DNA of 64,000 nt from Solirubrobacteraceae bacterium (GTDB lineage: Bacteria > Actinomycetota > Thermoleophilia > Solirubrobacterales > Solirubrobacteraceae). The stretch spans positions 37,233-101,232 of the forward strand of contig JAUJOT010000009.1 in assembly GCA_030447505.1 (NCBI GenBank), read 5' to 3'. Position numbers and translations under genes: made by a program. This document shows, piece by piece, positions 1 to 7,411 of this stretch (its first letter is position 1; each line of letters starts with the position of its first letter). The notes under the pieces are model-generated. The model ran no database searches. It worked only from the letters and a program-made list of their open reading frames with translations, and was not told the origin of the DNA.

Positions 1-261
1 CGGGCGAGCCCGATCAGGCGGCGGAGGCCGCGCCGGCAGACGAGCCGGCGGCCGTGTCAGAGGAGTCGGTCGCCGACGCGGAAGCGGAGGCGCCGGCGCC
101 GGCCCCGGCTGGGGGTGGCCGGATCCGCCTGGGCGGCGCGACGTACGGCGGGGCGGCGGCTGAGCTGGCACCGGCGGCGCCTGCGGCGGGCGAGCCCGAT
201 CAGGCGGCGGAGGCCGCGCCGGCAGACGAGCCGGCGGCCGTCTCAGAGGAGTCCGTCGCCG
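1..261 (+). repeat. 186-bp-period direct repeat inside the Ala-rich gene
   Basis: Bases 1-75 recur at 187-261 with two visible differences, both silent third-base changes (GTG/GTC and TCG/TCC). The first copy is cut by the window edge, so the repeat could extend further left. The period of 62 codons keeps the reading frame, as expected for repeat expansion within a low-complexity protein. Confidence 0.8.
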
Positions 262-536
262 AAGCCGCGCCGGCGGAGGCACCGGTCGCGGAAGCCGCGG
301 TCGCGGAGGAACCCGTCGCCGACGCGCCGGCGGCCGAGGAAGCCGTCCCGGCCGCGGCCGCACCGGAGGTCCGGCCGGAGATCGCGCGCCTCGAGGCGGA
401 GGCAAAGGCCGCGGCGCAGGCCGCGTACGACGCCTACGACGTCCGCCACGGCCAGCGGCCGGCGCCGAACGCCGCCGAGCTGCTGGCCGCCGCCGCGGCG
501 GCGGCGAAGAAGCTCGCCGAGGCGAAGGGAGGCTGA
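3..536 (+). CDS. Ala/Pro/Glu-rich low-complexity protein, C-terminal part (5' truncated)
   Basis: The open frame runs in from the left window edge, so the N-terminus is missing; 177 codons are visible. Composition is dominated by Ala, Pro, Glu and Val with repeated short EEPVA/EAAPA-like units. The last 55 residues differ: a helical, charged Ala-rich stretch starting PEIARLEAEAK and ending KKLAEAKGG. A GTG at 54 could be taken as a start, but the same frame continues upstream with the same repeat, so I treat that as internal. No domain is recognised; such tails are often extensions on nucleic-acid-binding or envelope proteins, but nothing here shows which. Confidence 0.55.
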   Translation, partial: GEPDQAAEAAPADEPAAVSEESVADAEAEAPAPAPAGGGRIRLGGATYGGAAAELAPAAPAAGEPDQAAEAAPADEPAAVSEESVAEAAPAEAPVAEAAVAEEPVADAPAAEEAVPAAAAPEVRPEIARLEAEAKAAAQAAYDAYDVRHGQRPAPNAAELLAAAAAAAKKLAEAKGG

Positions 537-740
537 CCGGCTCGGCGCCGCTCCACCTACGCGGGAGCGCGAGCTGGACGATCCCCGCCCGACACGAGGA
601 CGAGCATCGCTGGCCCGCGGACGTCCATCGCACGGTCCGCTCGTGCTGCCTGATCGCGCCGCGCGATCTGGGACTCGACAGGCCGTGATCCGAAGGCGGC
701 GGCGGCGGGGCATCCGTGCCCGGCGGCCGTCCCGTCCGTG
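537..740. other. Intergenic spacer between convergent genes
   Basis: The spacer separates the 3' ends of the Ala-rich gene and the mIHF-like gene. I see GC-rich sequence and no convincing gene or canonical terminator. Confidence 0.4.
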
Positions 741-1061
741 TTACTGGCAGACCTTTGCGGCCAGCACGCTGCGCTGGCGCTCGGTCATCGATCCAACCGT
801 CTTCGTCTCGACGAATCCGATGTCCGTCAGGAACTTGCTGCAGCGCGTCGTTCCCCACCGGCGCTGGCTGGTGAGAAGCTCGGCGATCGTCATGCTCGCC
901 GCCTCCGAAGGGCAGCTCAAGATGACCTCGTCGACGCTGACCGCCCCCTCGCCGATCTTGCGCTTGAGCTCCGCGCGCGCGAGGCGTACCTCGTTCGCGC
1001 GCTGAAGGGCCTGCATGTGCTGCGGCGGCGCAGGGGTGATCGTCGCTGTCGCTTCGTGCAT
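741..1061 (-). CDS. Actinobacterial integration host factor (mIHF)-like protein
   Basis: The 106-residue product matches the mIHF pattern: an N-terminal helix with RARAELK-type sequence (here RLARAELKRKIGEG, about residues 27-40), a central helix-turn with MTIAELL, then WGTTRCSKFL and a C-terminal VGSMTERQRSVLA helix. Family members are small nucleoid-associated DNA-binding proteins that bend DNA and affect chromosome organisation and phage integration. The ATG at 1061 has GGAGGA four bases upstream. It stands alone behind a 280-bp leader with a plausible promoter. Thermoleophilia often carry divergent mIHF paralogues; this one lacks the usual long basic N-terminus of streptomycete proteins, so it may be a paralogue rather than the main copy. 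Confidence 0.85.
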   Translation of the reverse strand: MHEATATITPAPPQHMQALQRANEVRLARAELKRKIGEGAVSVDEVILSCPSEAASMTIAELLTSQRRWGTTRCSKFLTDIGFVETKTVGSMTERQRSVLAAKVCQ

Positions 1062-1237
1062 GGGTCCTCCCCGGCTGCCCCATCCGCTGGAGCAGCGCTA
1101 CGTGGTTGTTCATTTGCTAGTGCGCAGGCACGGCGGGCACGTATTGCAAGCCGACCAAGAGTCCGTTCCGGCACTCCCTCTCAGGGTCCCCGGCCGGGTC
1201 TGCTGCATTCCCGCTCGCCCGCGCTGAGCGCTCCGCG

Positions 1238-1266
1238 AAGGTATGCGAGCCCGGGTTCGCGATCAA
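1238..1266 (-). promoter_or_regulatory. Putative sigma-A-type promoter of the mIHF-like gene
   Basis: Read on the minus strand there is TTGATC (1266-1261), a 17-base spacer and TACCTT (1243-1238). This would give a leader of about 170 nt before the mIHF start. Pattern match only. Confidence 0.35.
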
Positions 1267-1340
1267 GGGATGTGCTCGCTCAGAGCGATGTTTTTCTTCT
1301 GTCGCGGGCTTGTGAAAAGTTGGACAAGCAGGTCGGCCGG

Positions 1341-2585
1341 TCAGACCGGCAGCGGACCGTGCTGGGCCTCGAAATCGGTCTTCACCGAGGCGAGGACATC
1401 GAGCGCGCGGTCGAGCGTGGCGCGGTCGTGCGTGGCCATGACGCTCGTGCGCAGCAGCGCCCCGCCGGGCGGCACGGCCGGATGGATCGCGACGTTGACG
1501 AAGACACCGGCGTCGTAGAGCGCGCGCCACAGCAGCACGGCCTTCCAGTCGTCGCCGACGATCACCGGCACGATCGGCGTCATCTGATCACCCTCGTGCT
1601 CGACGACCTTGAAGCCGCGCTCGCGCAGCCCGCCATGCAGATAGGCGGCGTTGTCGAGCACGCGCTCGAGCAGCTGCGGGCCCTCCTCGGAGCGCACGAT
1701 GCGCAGCGCCGCGAGCGCGGCGCCGACGGCGGCCGGAACGGCGGCGGCGGTGAACAGGAACGCGCGGCTCTGCACGCGCAGGAAGTCGATCACCTCGTGG
1801 TCGCCGGCGAGAAAGCCGCCACAGCTGGCGAGCGACTTGGAGAACGTTCCCATCCGCAGGTCGACGCGGTCCTCGACGCCGAGCAGCTCCGACGCGCCCG
1901 CGCCGCGCGCGCCGAGCACGCCCGCCCCGTGCGCCTCGTCGACCATCAGCCGCGTGCCATAGCGCGCGCACAGCTCGCTGATCCGCCCCAGTGGCGCCAC
2001 GTCGCCCTCCATCGAGAAGACGCCGTCGACGACGACGAGCACGCCGCCTCCGTCGCCGGCGGCCTTCTCGAGCGCGCGCTCGAGCTTGTCCATCCGGTTG
2101 TGGCGGAACGCGCGCAGCTTGGCGCGGCTCAGCAGGCAGCCGTCGAGGATCGAGGCGTGGTCGCCGGAGTCGGCCACGACGGTGTCGCCGGGCGCAAGCA
2201 GCGTGCCGAGCGCGGCGAGGTTCGCCTGGTGGCCGGTCGTGAAGACGAGCGCCTCCTCGACGCCCATCCAGTCGGCGATCTCCTGCTCGAGCTCGAGGTG
2301 CAGCGCGATCGTCCCGTTGAGCAGCCGTGAACCCGTCAGGCCGGTGCCATACCTGTTGAGCGCCGCCTGCGCGCCCTCGATCACGCGCGCGTCGCCGGTC
2401 AGGCCGAGGTAGTTGTTCGAGCCGAGCATGATCCGCGCGGCGCCCTCCATCTCGACGACCGGACCGGCCGGGCCCTCGAGCGTGCGGAAGTAGGGAAGCA
2501 GGTCGGCCTCGCGCGCAGCACGCAGCTGCTCGGCGCGTTCATGGCCGCGGACCTTGGCGAAGACGTCGTGTGACAGGGAGGCCAT
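1341..2585 (-). CDS. Alpha-oxoamine synthase, serine palmitoyltransferase-like (PLP)
   Basis: A 414-residue fold-type I PLP enzyme of the AONS/KBL/SPT family, which condenses an amino acid with an acyl-CoA and releases CO2. The Schiff-base lysine is K250 in GTFSK; D216 of VDEAH and H143 of GDHASILDG are the expected cofactor contacts. The glycine-rich segment at residues 80-92 reads GTGLTGSRLLNGT, which is the form found in serine palmitoyltransferases (TGSRxLNG), not the GGSR form of BioF or the GTRNISG form of KBL. RHN at about 161-163 also fits SPT. No bio genes are nearby. The divergent neighbour is an N-acyltransferase-like gene, as would suit sphingoid-base synthesis. The ATG at 2585 lacks a Shine-Dalgarno sequence, so the mRNA may be leaderless. 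BioF-like activity cannot be excluded. Confidence 0.75.
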   Translation of the reverse strand: MASLSHDVFAKVRGHERAEQLRAAREADLLPYFRTLEGPAGPVVEMEGAARIMLGSNNYLGLTGDARVIEGAQAALNRYGTGLTGSRLLNGTIALHLELEQEIADWMGVEEALVFTTGHQANLAALGTLLAPGDTVVADSGDHASILDGCLLSRAKLRAFRHNRMDKLERALEKAAGDGGGVLVVVDGVFSMEGDVAPLGRISELCARYGTRLMVDEAHGAGVLGARGAGASELLGVEDRVDLRMGTFSKSLASCGGFLAGDHEVIDFLRVQSRAFLFTAAAVPAAVGAALAALRIVRSEEGPQLLERVLDNAAYLHGGLRERGFKVVEHEGDQMTPIVPVIVGDDWKAVLLWRALYDAGVFVNVAIHPAVPPGGALLRTSVMATHDRATLDRALDVLASVKTDFEAQHGPLPV

Positions 2586-2590
2586 GTAGC

Positions 2591-3733
2591 GTGCGGACCG
2601 TGAGCGTCGACGTGCGGGCCGTCTCGTCGAGCCGCGATCTGCGGGAGTTCATCGAGCTCCCGTTCCGGCTGCACTCTAGCTCGCCGCAGTGGGTGCCCCC
2701 GCTGCGGCTCGAGCGACGCATCTTCCACAGTCGCCGCATGAACGCGTACTTCACGCACGCGGGGGCGCAGGAGTTCCTCGCGCGGACGATGAGCGGGGGC
2801 GGGCAGCGAGTCGTGGGGCGCATCTCGGCACAGGTCGACGGCGCCTACGACGCGCAGCACGGCCCCGGCACGGGCATGTTCGGGTTCCTCGAGCTCGAGG
2901 ACGACCCGGAGGTCGCGCGCGCGCTCGTCGATACCGCCCAGGCGTGGCTCGCCGAGCGCGGCCGCCACCACATGATCGGTCCGATGGACTTCACGATGAA
3001 CGACGAGTGCGGCGTCCTGATCGAGGGCTTCGAGCGCGAGCCGATGATCAAGCAGCCCTGGCAGCCGCCGCACTACCAGAGCCTCTGCGAGGCCGCGGGC
3101 CTGACGAAGGCGATCGACCTGTGGATGTGGGAGCTCGTGATCGACGACCGCGAGAAGATCCGGCCGATCATCTTCGAGCTCGCCGAGCAGTGCGAGGCCA
3201 AGTACGGCGTCAAGCTGCGCCACATGCGCCGGCGCGACCTGCCCGAGGAGATCAAGGTCTTCGGCGAGGTCTACAACGCCGCCTGGAAGGACAACTGGGG
3301 CTTCGTTCCCTACTCGGACTCAGACCTCAAGCACTACGCCGAGGAGCTGCAGCTCGTCTTCGACAAGAACTGGTTCATGGTCGCCGAGAAGGACGGCGCG
3401 ACGATCGGGATCGCGATCACCGTGCCCGACGTCAACCAGGTGCTCAAGAAGATGAACGGGCGCATCCTGCCCTTCGGGTGGTGGCACTTCCTGCGCCGCG
3501 CGAAGATCATCGACCGCGTCCGCGTCGGCTTCCTCGGCGTCAAGCCCGAGTACCGGCACACCGGCACCGCGGCGCGCTTCTATGTCGAGCACTTCGAGAT
3601 GGCGCACGCGACCCCGCAGAAGTGGGGCGAGATGGGCTGGATCCTGGAGACGAACCGTGCGATGAATCGAGGCATGGAGGCGATGGGCGGACGGGTCGTG
3701 AAGCGCTTCCGCGTCTACGAGTCGAGGTTCTGA
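2591..3733 (+). CDS. GNAT-fold N-acyltransferase-like protein, ceramide-synthase candidate
   Basis: A 380-residue member of the large family of about 380-aa GNAT-superfamily proteins characterised by a WVPPL motif near residue 36, a GRISAQVDGAYD strand, GFLELEDDPEVA, GPMDFTMNDECG and a C-terminal acyl-CoA-binding-type segment FLGVKPEYRHTG. Proteins of this superfamily transfer acyl groups from acyl-CoA to amines; the bacterial ceramide synthase of Caulobacter is an unrelated-to-eukaryote acyltransferase of this general kind. I chose GTG 2591 because GGGAGG lies nine bases upstream; GTG 2570 would overlap the divergent SPT-like start. The SPT-like neighbour five bases away supports acylation of a sphingoid-type amine. 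Substrate is inferred only. Confidence 0.65.
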   Translation: MRTVSVDVRAVSSSRDLREFIELPFRLHSSSPQWVPPLRLERRIFHSRRMNAYFTHAGAQEFLARTMSGGGQRVVGRISAQVDGAYDAQHGPGTGMFGFLELEDDPEVARALVDTAQAWLAERGRHHMIGPMDFTMNDECGVLIEGFEREPMIKQPWQPPHYQSLCEAAGLTKAIDLWMWELVIDDREKIRPIIFELAEQCEAKYGVKLRHMRRRDLPEEIKVFGEVYNAAWKDNWGFVPYSDSDLKHYAEELQLVFDKNWFMVAEKDGATIGIAITVPDVNQVLKKMNGRILPFGWWHFLRRAKIIDRVRVGFLGVKPEYRHTGTAARFYVEHFEMAHATPQKWGEMGWILETNRAMNRGMEAMGGRVVKRFRVYESRF

Positions 3734-3734
3734 C

Positions 3735-4832
3735 ATGCAATCGATCGCCACCCCCTTGCGGCCGCAGGCGCGCGCAGCGAGGACGGCGCGGACGGCACAG
3801 CGAGTCTGGCTGCGCTCCCCGTCGTGGGACCTGTCGTTTCTCATCCTCAGCGCGGCCCTGGTGCCGATCCCGCTGCTCATGTTCCACGCGCTCGGCATAT
3901 CGCAGACGGCGGTCAATCTCGTCGTCGCCGGACTGATCGGCGGGCCGCACCTGTACTCGACGTTCACGTACACGTTCATGGAGCCCAGCTACCGCCGCCG
4001 GCACAGGCGCTTTCTCGCGGCGTCGCTCGCGCTGCCGGTCTTCGTGACGGTGTTGGCGTTCGTGAACCTCCAGATCCTGCTGACCGTCTTCTTCCTCTGG
4101 GCGTCGATCCATGTGCTGCACCAGATCACGTACATCAACGACTGCTACACGGCGAAGGGCCCGGTCGCGCGACCGGCGCGCGAGAAGCTCGTCGACTACG
4201 GCGTCGTCTTCCTGTGCCTGTATCCGATCGCGACGCCGCAGATCCTCGAGGGGTCCTTCCAGCTCGGGGGGACGCCGCTCTACGTGCCCGAGTGGGCGAC
4301 GCACGGGCTCGTCGCCGACGTCCAGGTCTACGGCGTCGCCACGCTGTTTGCCGTGTTCTTCGTGCTCTGGGTCGCGAAGTCGGTGCGTGACCTGCGCGCC
4401 GGCCGGCTGCTGGTCCCGAGCGTCCTGCTGATCGGCCTGACGATCGCGATCGGCTTCACGCTGCCGCTGTTTCCCAACAGCGACGTCGCCTTCCAGGGCT
4501 TCAACGTCTGGCACTCGCTTCAGTATCTGGCCCTCGTCTGGTTCCTGATGGCAATGCGCAAGGAGCGCGGGGAGATCGACAATCGCTTCGTCGCGGAGAT
4601 GAACGGGCCCGATCGGGTGTGGCGCTTCTACGGTCTGGCGGTCGCGCTGACCGCCGCGGCGGCCGCGCTCGTGCTCGTGATCCACGCGGGCTTCGGGGTA
4701 CCGCTGCAGCAGGCGTACTACATCGTCATCCTTTCGACGTTGCTCCAGCACTACTACCTCGATCACCTTCAGTTCACGAAGCTCGGCGACGTACTGGGCA
4801 CAGGGGACCGGCTGCTCGCCGGCCGCTCGTGA
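3735..4832 (+). CDS. Multi-pass membrane protein with conserved-looking His motifs
   Basis: A 365-residue polytopic protein with about eight or nine hydrophobic segments (first near residues 30-50, last near 325-345). His-bearing motifs sit at membrane boundaries: HVLHQ, WHSLQY and QHYYLDH, an arrangement reminiscent of di-metal lipid desaturases or hydroxylases but without the complete set of HxxHH boxes, so I do not assign that activity. ATG 3735 follows the upstream stop by one base, so it is co-transcribed with the GNAT gene; its end overlaps the next gene. Context suggests a role in modifying or moving the lipid made by the neighbouring enzymes. No confident family assignment. Confidence 0.65.
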   Translation: MQSIATPLRPQARAARTARTAQRVWLRSPSWDLSFLILSAALVPIPLLMFHALGISQTAVNLVVAGLIGGPHLYSTFTYTFMEPSYRRRHRRFLAASLALPVFVTVLAFVNLQILLTVFFLWASIHVLHQITYINDCYTAKGPVARPAREKLVDYGVVFLCLYPIATPQILEGSFQLGGTPLYVPEWATHGLVADVQVYGVATLFAVFFVLWVAKSVRDLRAGRLLVPSVLLIGLTIAIGFTLPLFPNSDVAFQGFNVWHSLQYLALVWFLMAMRKERGEIDNRFVAEMNGPDRVWRFYGLAVALTAAAAALVLVIHAGFGVPLQQAYYIVILSTLLQHYYLDHLQFTKLGDVLGTGDRLLAGRS

Positions 4833-5149
4833 CCGAGCGGCGCCCAGAGATCTTCGACCAGGCCGCCTTCGCGGACGAGGCCGAGGTGCTCGACGGCGTC
4901 GCGGTTCTCGCTGACGGCGAGGCGCGGCCACTCGCGCCGGCGCGGCCAGCCGGCGCGCTGACGCCGGCCGTCGTGCAGACCGTCGCCGTCGTCGGCGCGA
5001 GCATCGTGGCCGGCGCCGCGACGCTGGCGATGGTCCAGCGGCGCCGGACCCGGCGGCTCGCGCGGCGCCGGCGCCGGATGATCGCGCCGGTGCTCGCGAG
5101 CCGGTCGTTCCTCGTCGAGGTGCACGTCCTCGGCGAGCGCGGCAAGTAG
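4829..5149 (+). CDS. Small single-TM protein, end of the lipid-type operon
   Basis: GTG 4829 overlaps the preceding TGA (GTGA), giving a 106-residue product. The N-terminal 45 residues are acidic and presumably on one side of the membrane, followed by one hydrophobic helix (about residues 46-68), a run of basic residues (RRRTRRLARRRRR) and a C-terminal SFLVEVHVLGERGK. Positive-inside reasoning puts the C-terminus in the cytoplasm. Translational coupling argues that it is a true gene working with the membrane protein. Function unknown. Confidence 0.6.
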   Translation: MTERRPEIFDQAAFADEAEVLDGVAVLADGEARPLAPARPAGALTPAVVQTVAVVGASIVAGAATLAMVQRRRTRRLARRRRRMIAPVLASRSFLVEVHVLGERGK

Positions 5150-5217
5150 CGCGCCGGCCGCAACGTGCGGGATCGGCGGCGCGGGCGTCCTGCCCGGCGC
5201 GTAGGTTGCGCTGCGCG

Positions 5218-6099
5218 ATGGTCGAGGTCCGCGTCGAGGTCGTTCCCCGCTGGCCGTTTCGGCTGCCCGCGTACGGCGGCGGCGACGGCGTGATGCGCCG
5301 GCGCGGGCCCCTGGTCGAGCGCCTGCTGCACCTCGAGGGGCGCCCGGCGATCGTCCGCGTCGCGCAGAGCGCCGAGCGACGCGTGCTGTTCCGGGCCTCG
5401 GCGCAGGAGCGCGCGGACGCCGAGGCCGCGATCGCGCGGATGCGCTTCGCGCTCGGCGTCGACGACGACCTGCGTCCGTTCTGGGAGCTGTATCGCGACG
5501 ACCCGCTCGTGGGCCCATCGCTGCGGCGCCGGCCCTGGCTGCGCGCGAAGCGCCGCCCCTTCGCCTTCGAGGCGCTCGCCTGGGCGATCTGCGAGCAACT
5601 GATCCAGACGTCGCAGGCGGTCAGGATCGAGGCGCGGATCGTGCGCGCGCTCGGCGTGCGCTGCGCGCAGACGGGCCTGCGCGACGTCCCGACCGCGGCG
5701 GCGCTCGCCGACTGCTCGCCGGCGCGCCTCGAGAGCTTCGGGCTGGGGGGCCGGCGCGCGATCGCTCTCGTGCGCGCCGCGCGCGAGGTCGCCTGTGGTG
5801 CGATCGATCTCGAGGGACCCGAGCACGAGCGCGCCTGGCGACGGCTGCTGGCGATCCCGAACGTCGGCCGCTGGACCGTCGAGATGCTCGCGCTGCACGG
5901 CCAGGGTCGCTACGACGTCGTCCCCGCCGGCGACCTCAACTTCCACAAGCTGCTCGGCCGCGCGCGCTGCGGCGGCAACCCCGCGGCGCGGGCCGACGAG
6001 GCCGACGTGCGCGCGCTGTTCGAGCGCTACGGCGAGTGGCGCGGGTTGGCGGGCGCGCACGCGCTGCGCGCGCCCGCCGCCGCGCTGGCGGTGCCCTGA
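5218..6099 (+). CDS. AlkA-like DNA-3-methyladenine glycosylase (HhH-GPD)
   Basis: The HhH-GPD superfamily is seen in the C-terminal half: helix-hairpin-helix IPNVGRWTVEML (about residues 217-228) followed by YDVVPAGDLNFHK, where the aspartate of AGD aligns with the catalytic Asp of AlkA. The N-terminal 100 residues resemble the AlkA N-domain. The enzyme would excise alkylated purines and hand abasic sites to base-excision repair. ATG 5218 is preferred over TTG 5206. It is about 290 residues, usual for the family, and converges with a YcaQ-like glycosylase gene, giving two alkyl-base glycosylases side by side. Confidence 0.8.
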   Translation: MVEVRVEVVPRWPFRLPAYGGGDGVMRRRGPLVERLLHLEGRPAIVRVAQSAERRVLFRASAQERADAEAAIARMRFALGVDDDLRPFWELYRDDPLVGPSLRRRPWLRAKRRPFAFEALAWAICEQLIQTSQAVRIEARIVRALGVRCAQTGLRDVPTAAALADCSPARLESFGLGGRRAIALVRAAREVACGAIDLEGPEHERAWRRLLAIPNVGRWTVEMLALHGQGRYDVVPAGDLNFHKLLGRARCGGNPAARADEADVRALFERYGEWRGLAGAHALRAPAAALAVP

Positions 6100-6187
6100 G
6101 CTGCGAGCCATGGGCATGTCGCGCGCGCTGAGCTCGTCCTGCGCGCGCGAACGCATCAGCACGCGCGCGCCTGCCCCGTGAGCGCCC

Positions 6188-7411
6188 TCACTGCCCGCCG
6201 ACCTCGACCGCTGCCGCGCCGCGCCATGCCGCCAGACGCTCGAGCGCGCGCGTCAGCGCGCGGTCCAGCGCAGCCGTGCGGCGCACGCCGGGCTCGCGGT
6301 GCAGCGCGAGCACGCGCAGCACTCCGGCCTCGCGGTCGAGCGTCGTGTCGGCGCGCGCGACGAGCCGCTCGCGGTGCAGGATCGGCAGCACGTAGTAGCC
6401 CCAGCGCCGCTGCGCCGCCGGGACGTAGATCTCCAGGCGATGGTCGAAGCCGAACAGCTCGGCGGCGCGGGCGCGGTCGCAGAGCAGGTTGTCAAACGGC
6501 GACAGTGCCGTGGTGCGGCCGCCGGGTGCGAGGTCGCAGCTGCCGTCGAGGTCCTGCGGCGCGCCGAACCACTCGCCGCGCAGCCCCTCGACGGCGACCG
6601 GCTCCAGGCGCCCCGCTGCGACGAGCTCGGCGAGCGTCGCGGCGAGCCGGGCGTAGCGGCGGCGCAGGAAGTGCGCGCGCACGTGCCCTGCGCGCGCGAC
6701 GCCGAGCATGCGCACGGCGCGCAGCGCGGCCTCGCGCTCGGCCTCGTCGTCGCTGAGCTCTGCGGCGGCAGGGCAAGCCGCGGCGCCCGGCGGCAGGCAG
6801 CGCTCGAAGACGTCCCACAGCCGCTCGCCGGCGATCCGCCGGGCGACGCCGACACGGCCCGTGATCCACAGCAGGTGCAGCAGCCGCGCGATCGTCTGGC
6901 GCCCCGAGACCTCGTCTGTCCACCAGCCGTGGCGCCACGGCTCGAGCGAGCGATCCTCGAGGTCGCGCGCGCGCAGCGGCCCGCGCTCGCGCAGCTCGTC
7001 GAGCAGCTCCTCGCTGAACGCCGCGTTCGCCGCCAGGAAGGCCCGCGCCCGCTGCGCGCGCGGACCCGGCGCGTGCAGCCATGTGCGCATCGCCCAGCGG
7101 TGCAGCGGGAGGTCGGCCGTCGCGACGAGCGAGGCCTCGTGCGCCCAGCCGTCGAACAGCGCTCGCCGCTCGTAGGCGGCGCGATCGAGCGCCTCGTCGC
7201 GCAGCGCGCCGAGCCGTGCGAAGAGGACGAGCAGCGGGCTGCGCGCCACCGTGCTGACGGGGTCGAGTTGCAGGCAGCCGATCCGCTGCGTGACCGCCGC
7301 GACGGCGTCCGGCCCGCGTCCGCCGGGCGGCGGCGCGCCCGCGAGCCCCTGCGCGTGCAGGGCCAGCCGCCGCGCGTGCGCGAGCGAGACCGTCCGGCGT
7401 GCTGCGCTCAG
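6188..7411 (-). CDS. YcaQ/AlkZ-family winged-helix DNA glycosylase
   Basis: The product begins with a segment typical of the family (SLAHARRLALHAQGL) followed by IGCLQLDPVSTVARSP; the Q-hydrophobic-D triplet QLD corresponds to the catalytic motif of YcaQ-type (AlkX) enzymes, whereas AlkZ has QxQ. Later landmarks are DGWAHEASL, WHGWW-like RHGWWTDEV and LSPFDNLLCDR. Such HTH_42 proteins remove alkylated bases and can unhook interstrand crosslinks. The start is awkward: no ATG/GTG/TTG lies near the expected N-terminus. CTG 7411 overlaps the upstream TGA (CTGA) and gives a family-typical N-terminus; the alternative GTG 7495 would overlap the previous gene by 88 bases. Confidence 0.75.
   Translation of the reverse strand: MSAARRTVSLAHARRLALHAQGLAGAPPPGGRGPDAVAAVTQRIGCLQLDPVSTVARSPLLVLFARLGALRDEALDRAAYERRALFDGWAHEASLVATADLPLHRWAMRTWLHAPGPRAQRARAFLAANAAFSEELLDELRERGPLRARDLEDRSLEPWRHGWWTDEVSGRQTIARLLHLLWITGRVGVARRIAGERLWDVFERCLPPGAAACPAAAELSDDEAEREAALRAVRMLGVARAGHVRAHFLRRRYARLAATLAELVAAGRLEPVAVEGLRGEWFGAPQDLDGSCDLAPGGRTTALSPFDNLLCDRARAAELFGFDHRLEIYVPAAQRRWGYYVLPILHRERLVARADTTLDREAGVLRVLALHREPGVRRTAALDRALTRALERLAAWRGAAAVEVGGQ

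Noticed and set aside
738-2330. 530-codon open frame on the plus strand opposite the SPT-like gene
   Set aside because: Product is Arg/His/Ala-rich with no domain; it mirrors the real minus-strand gene, as is common at this GC content.
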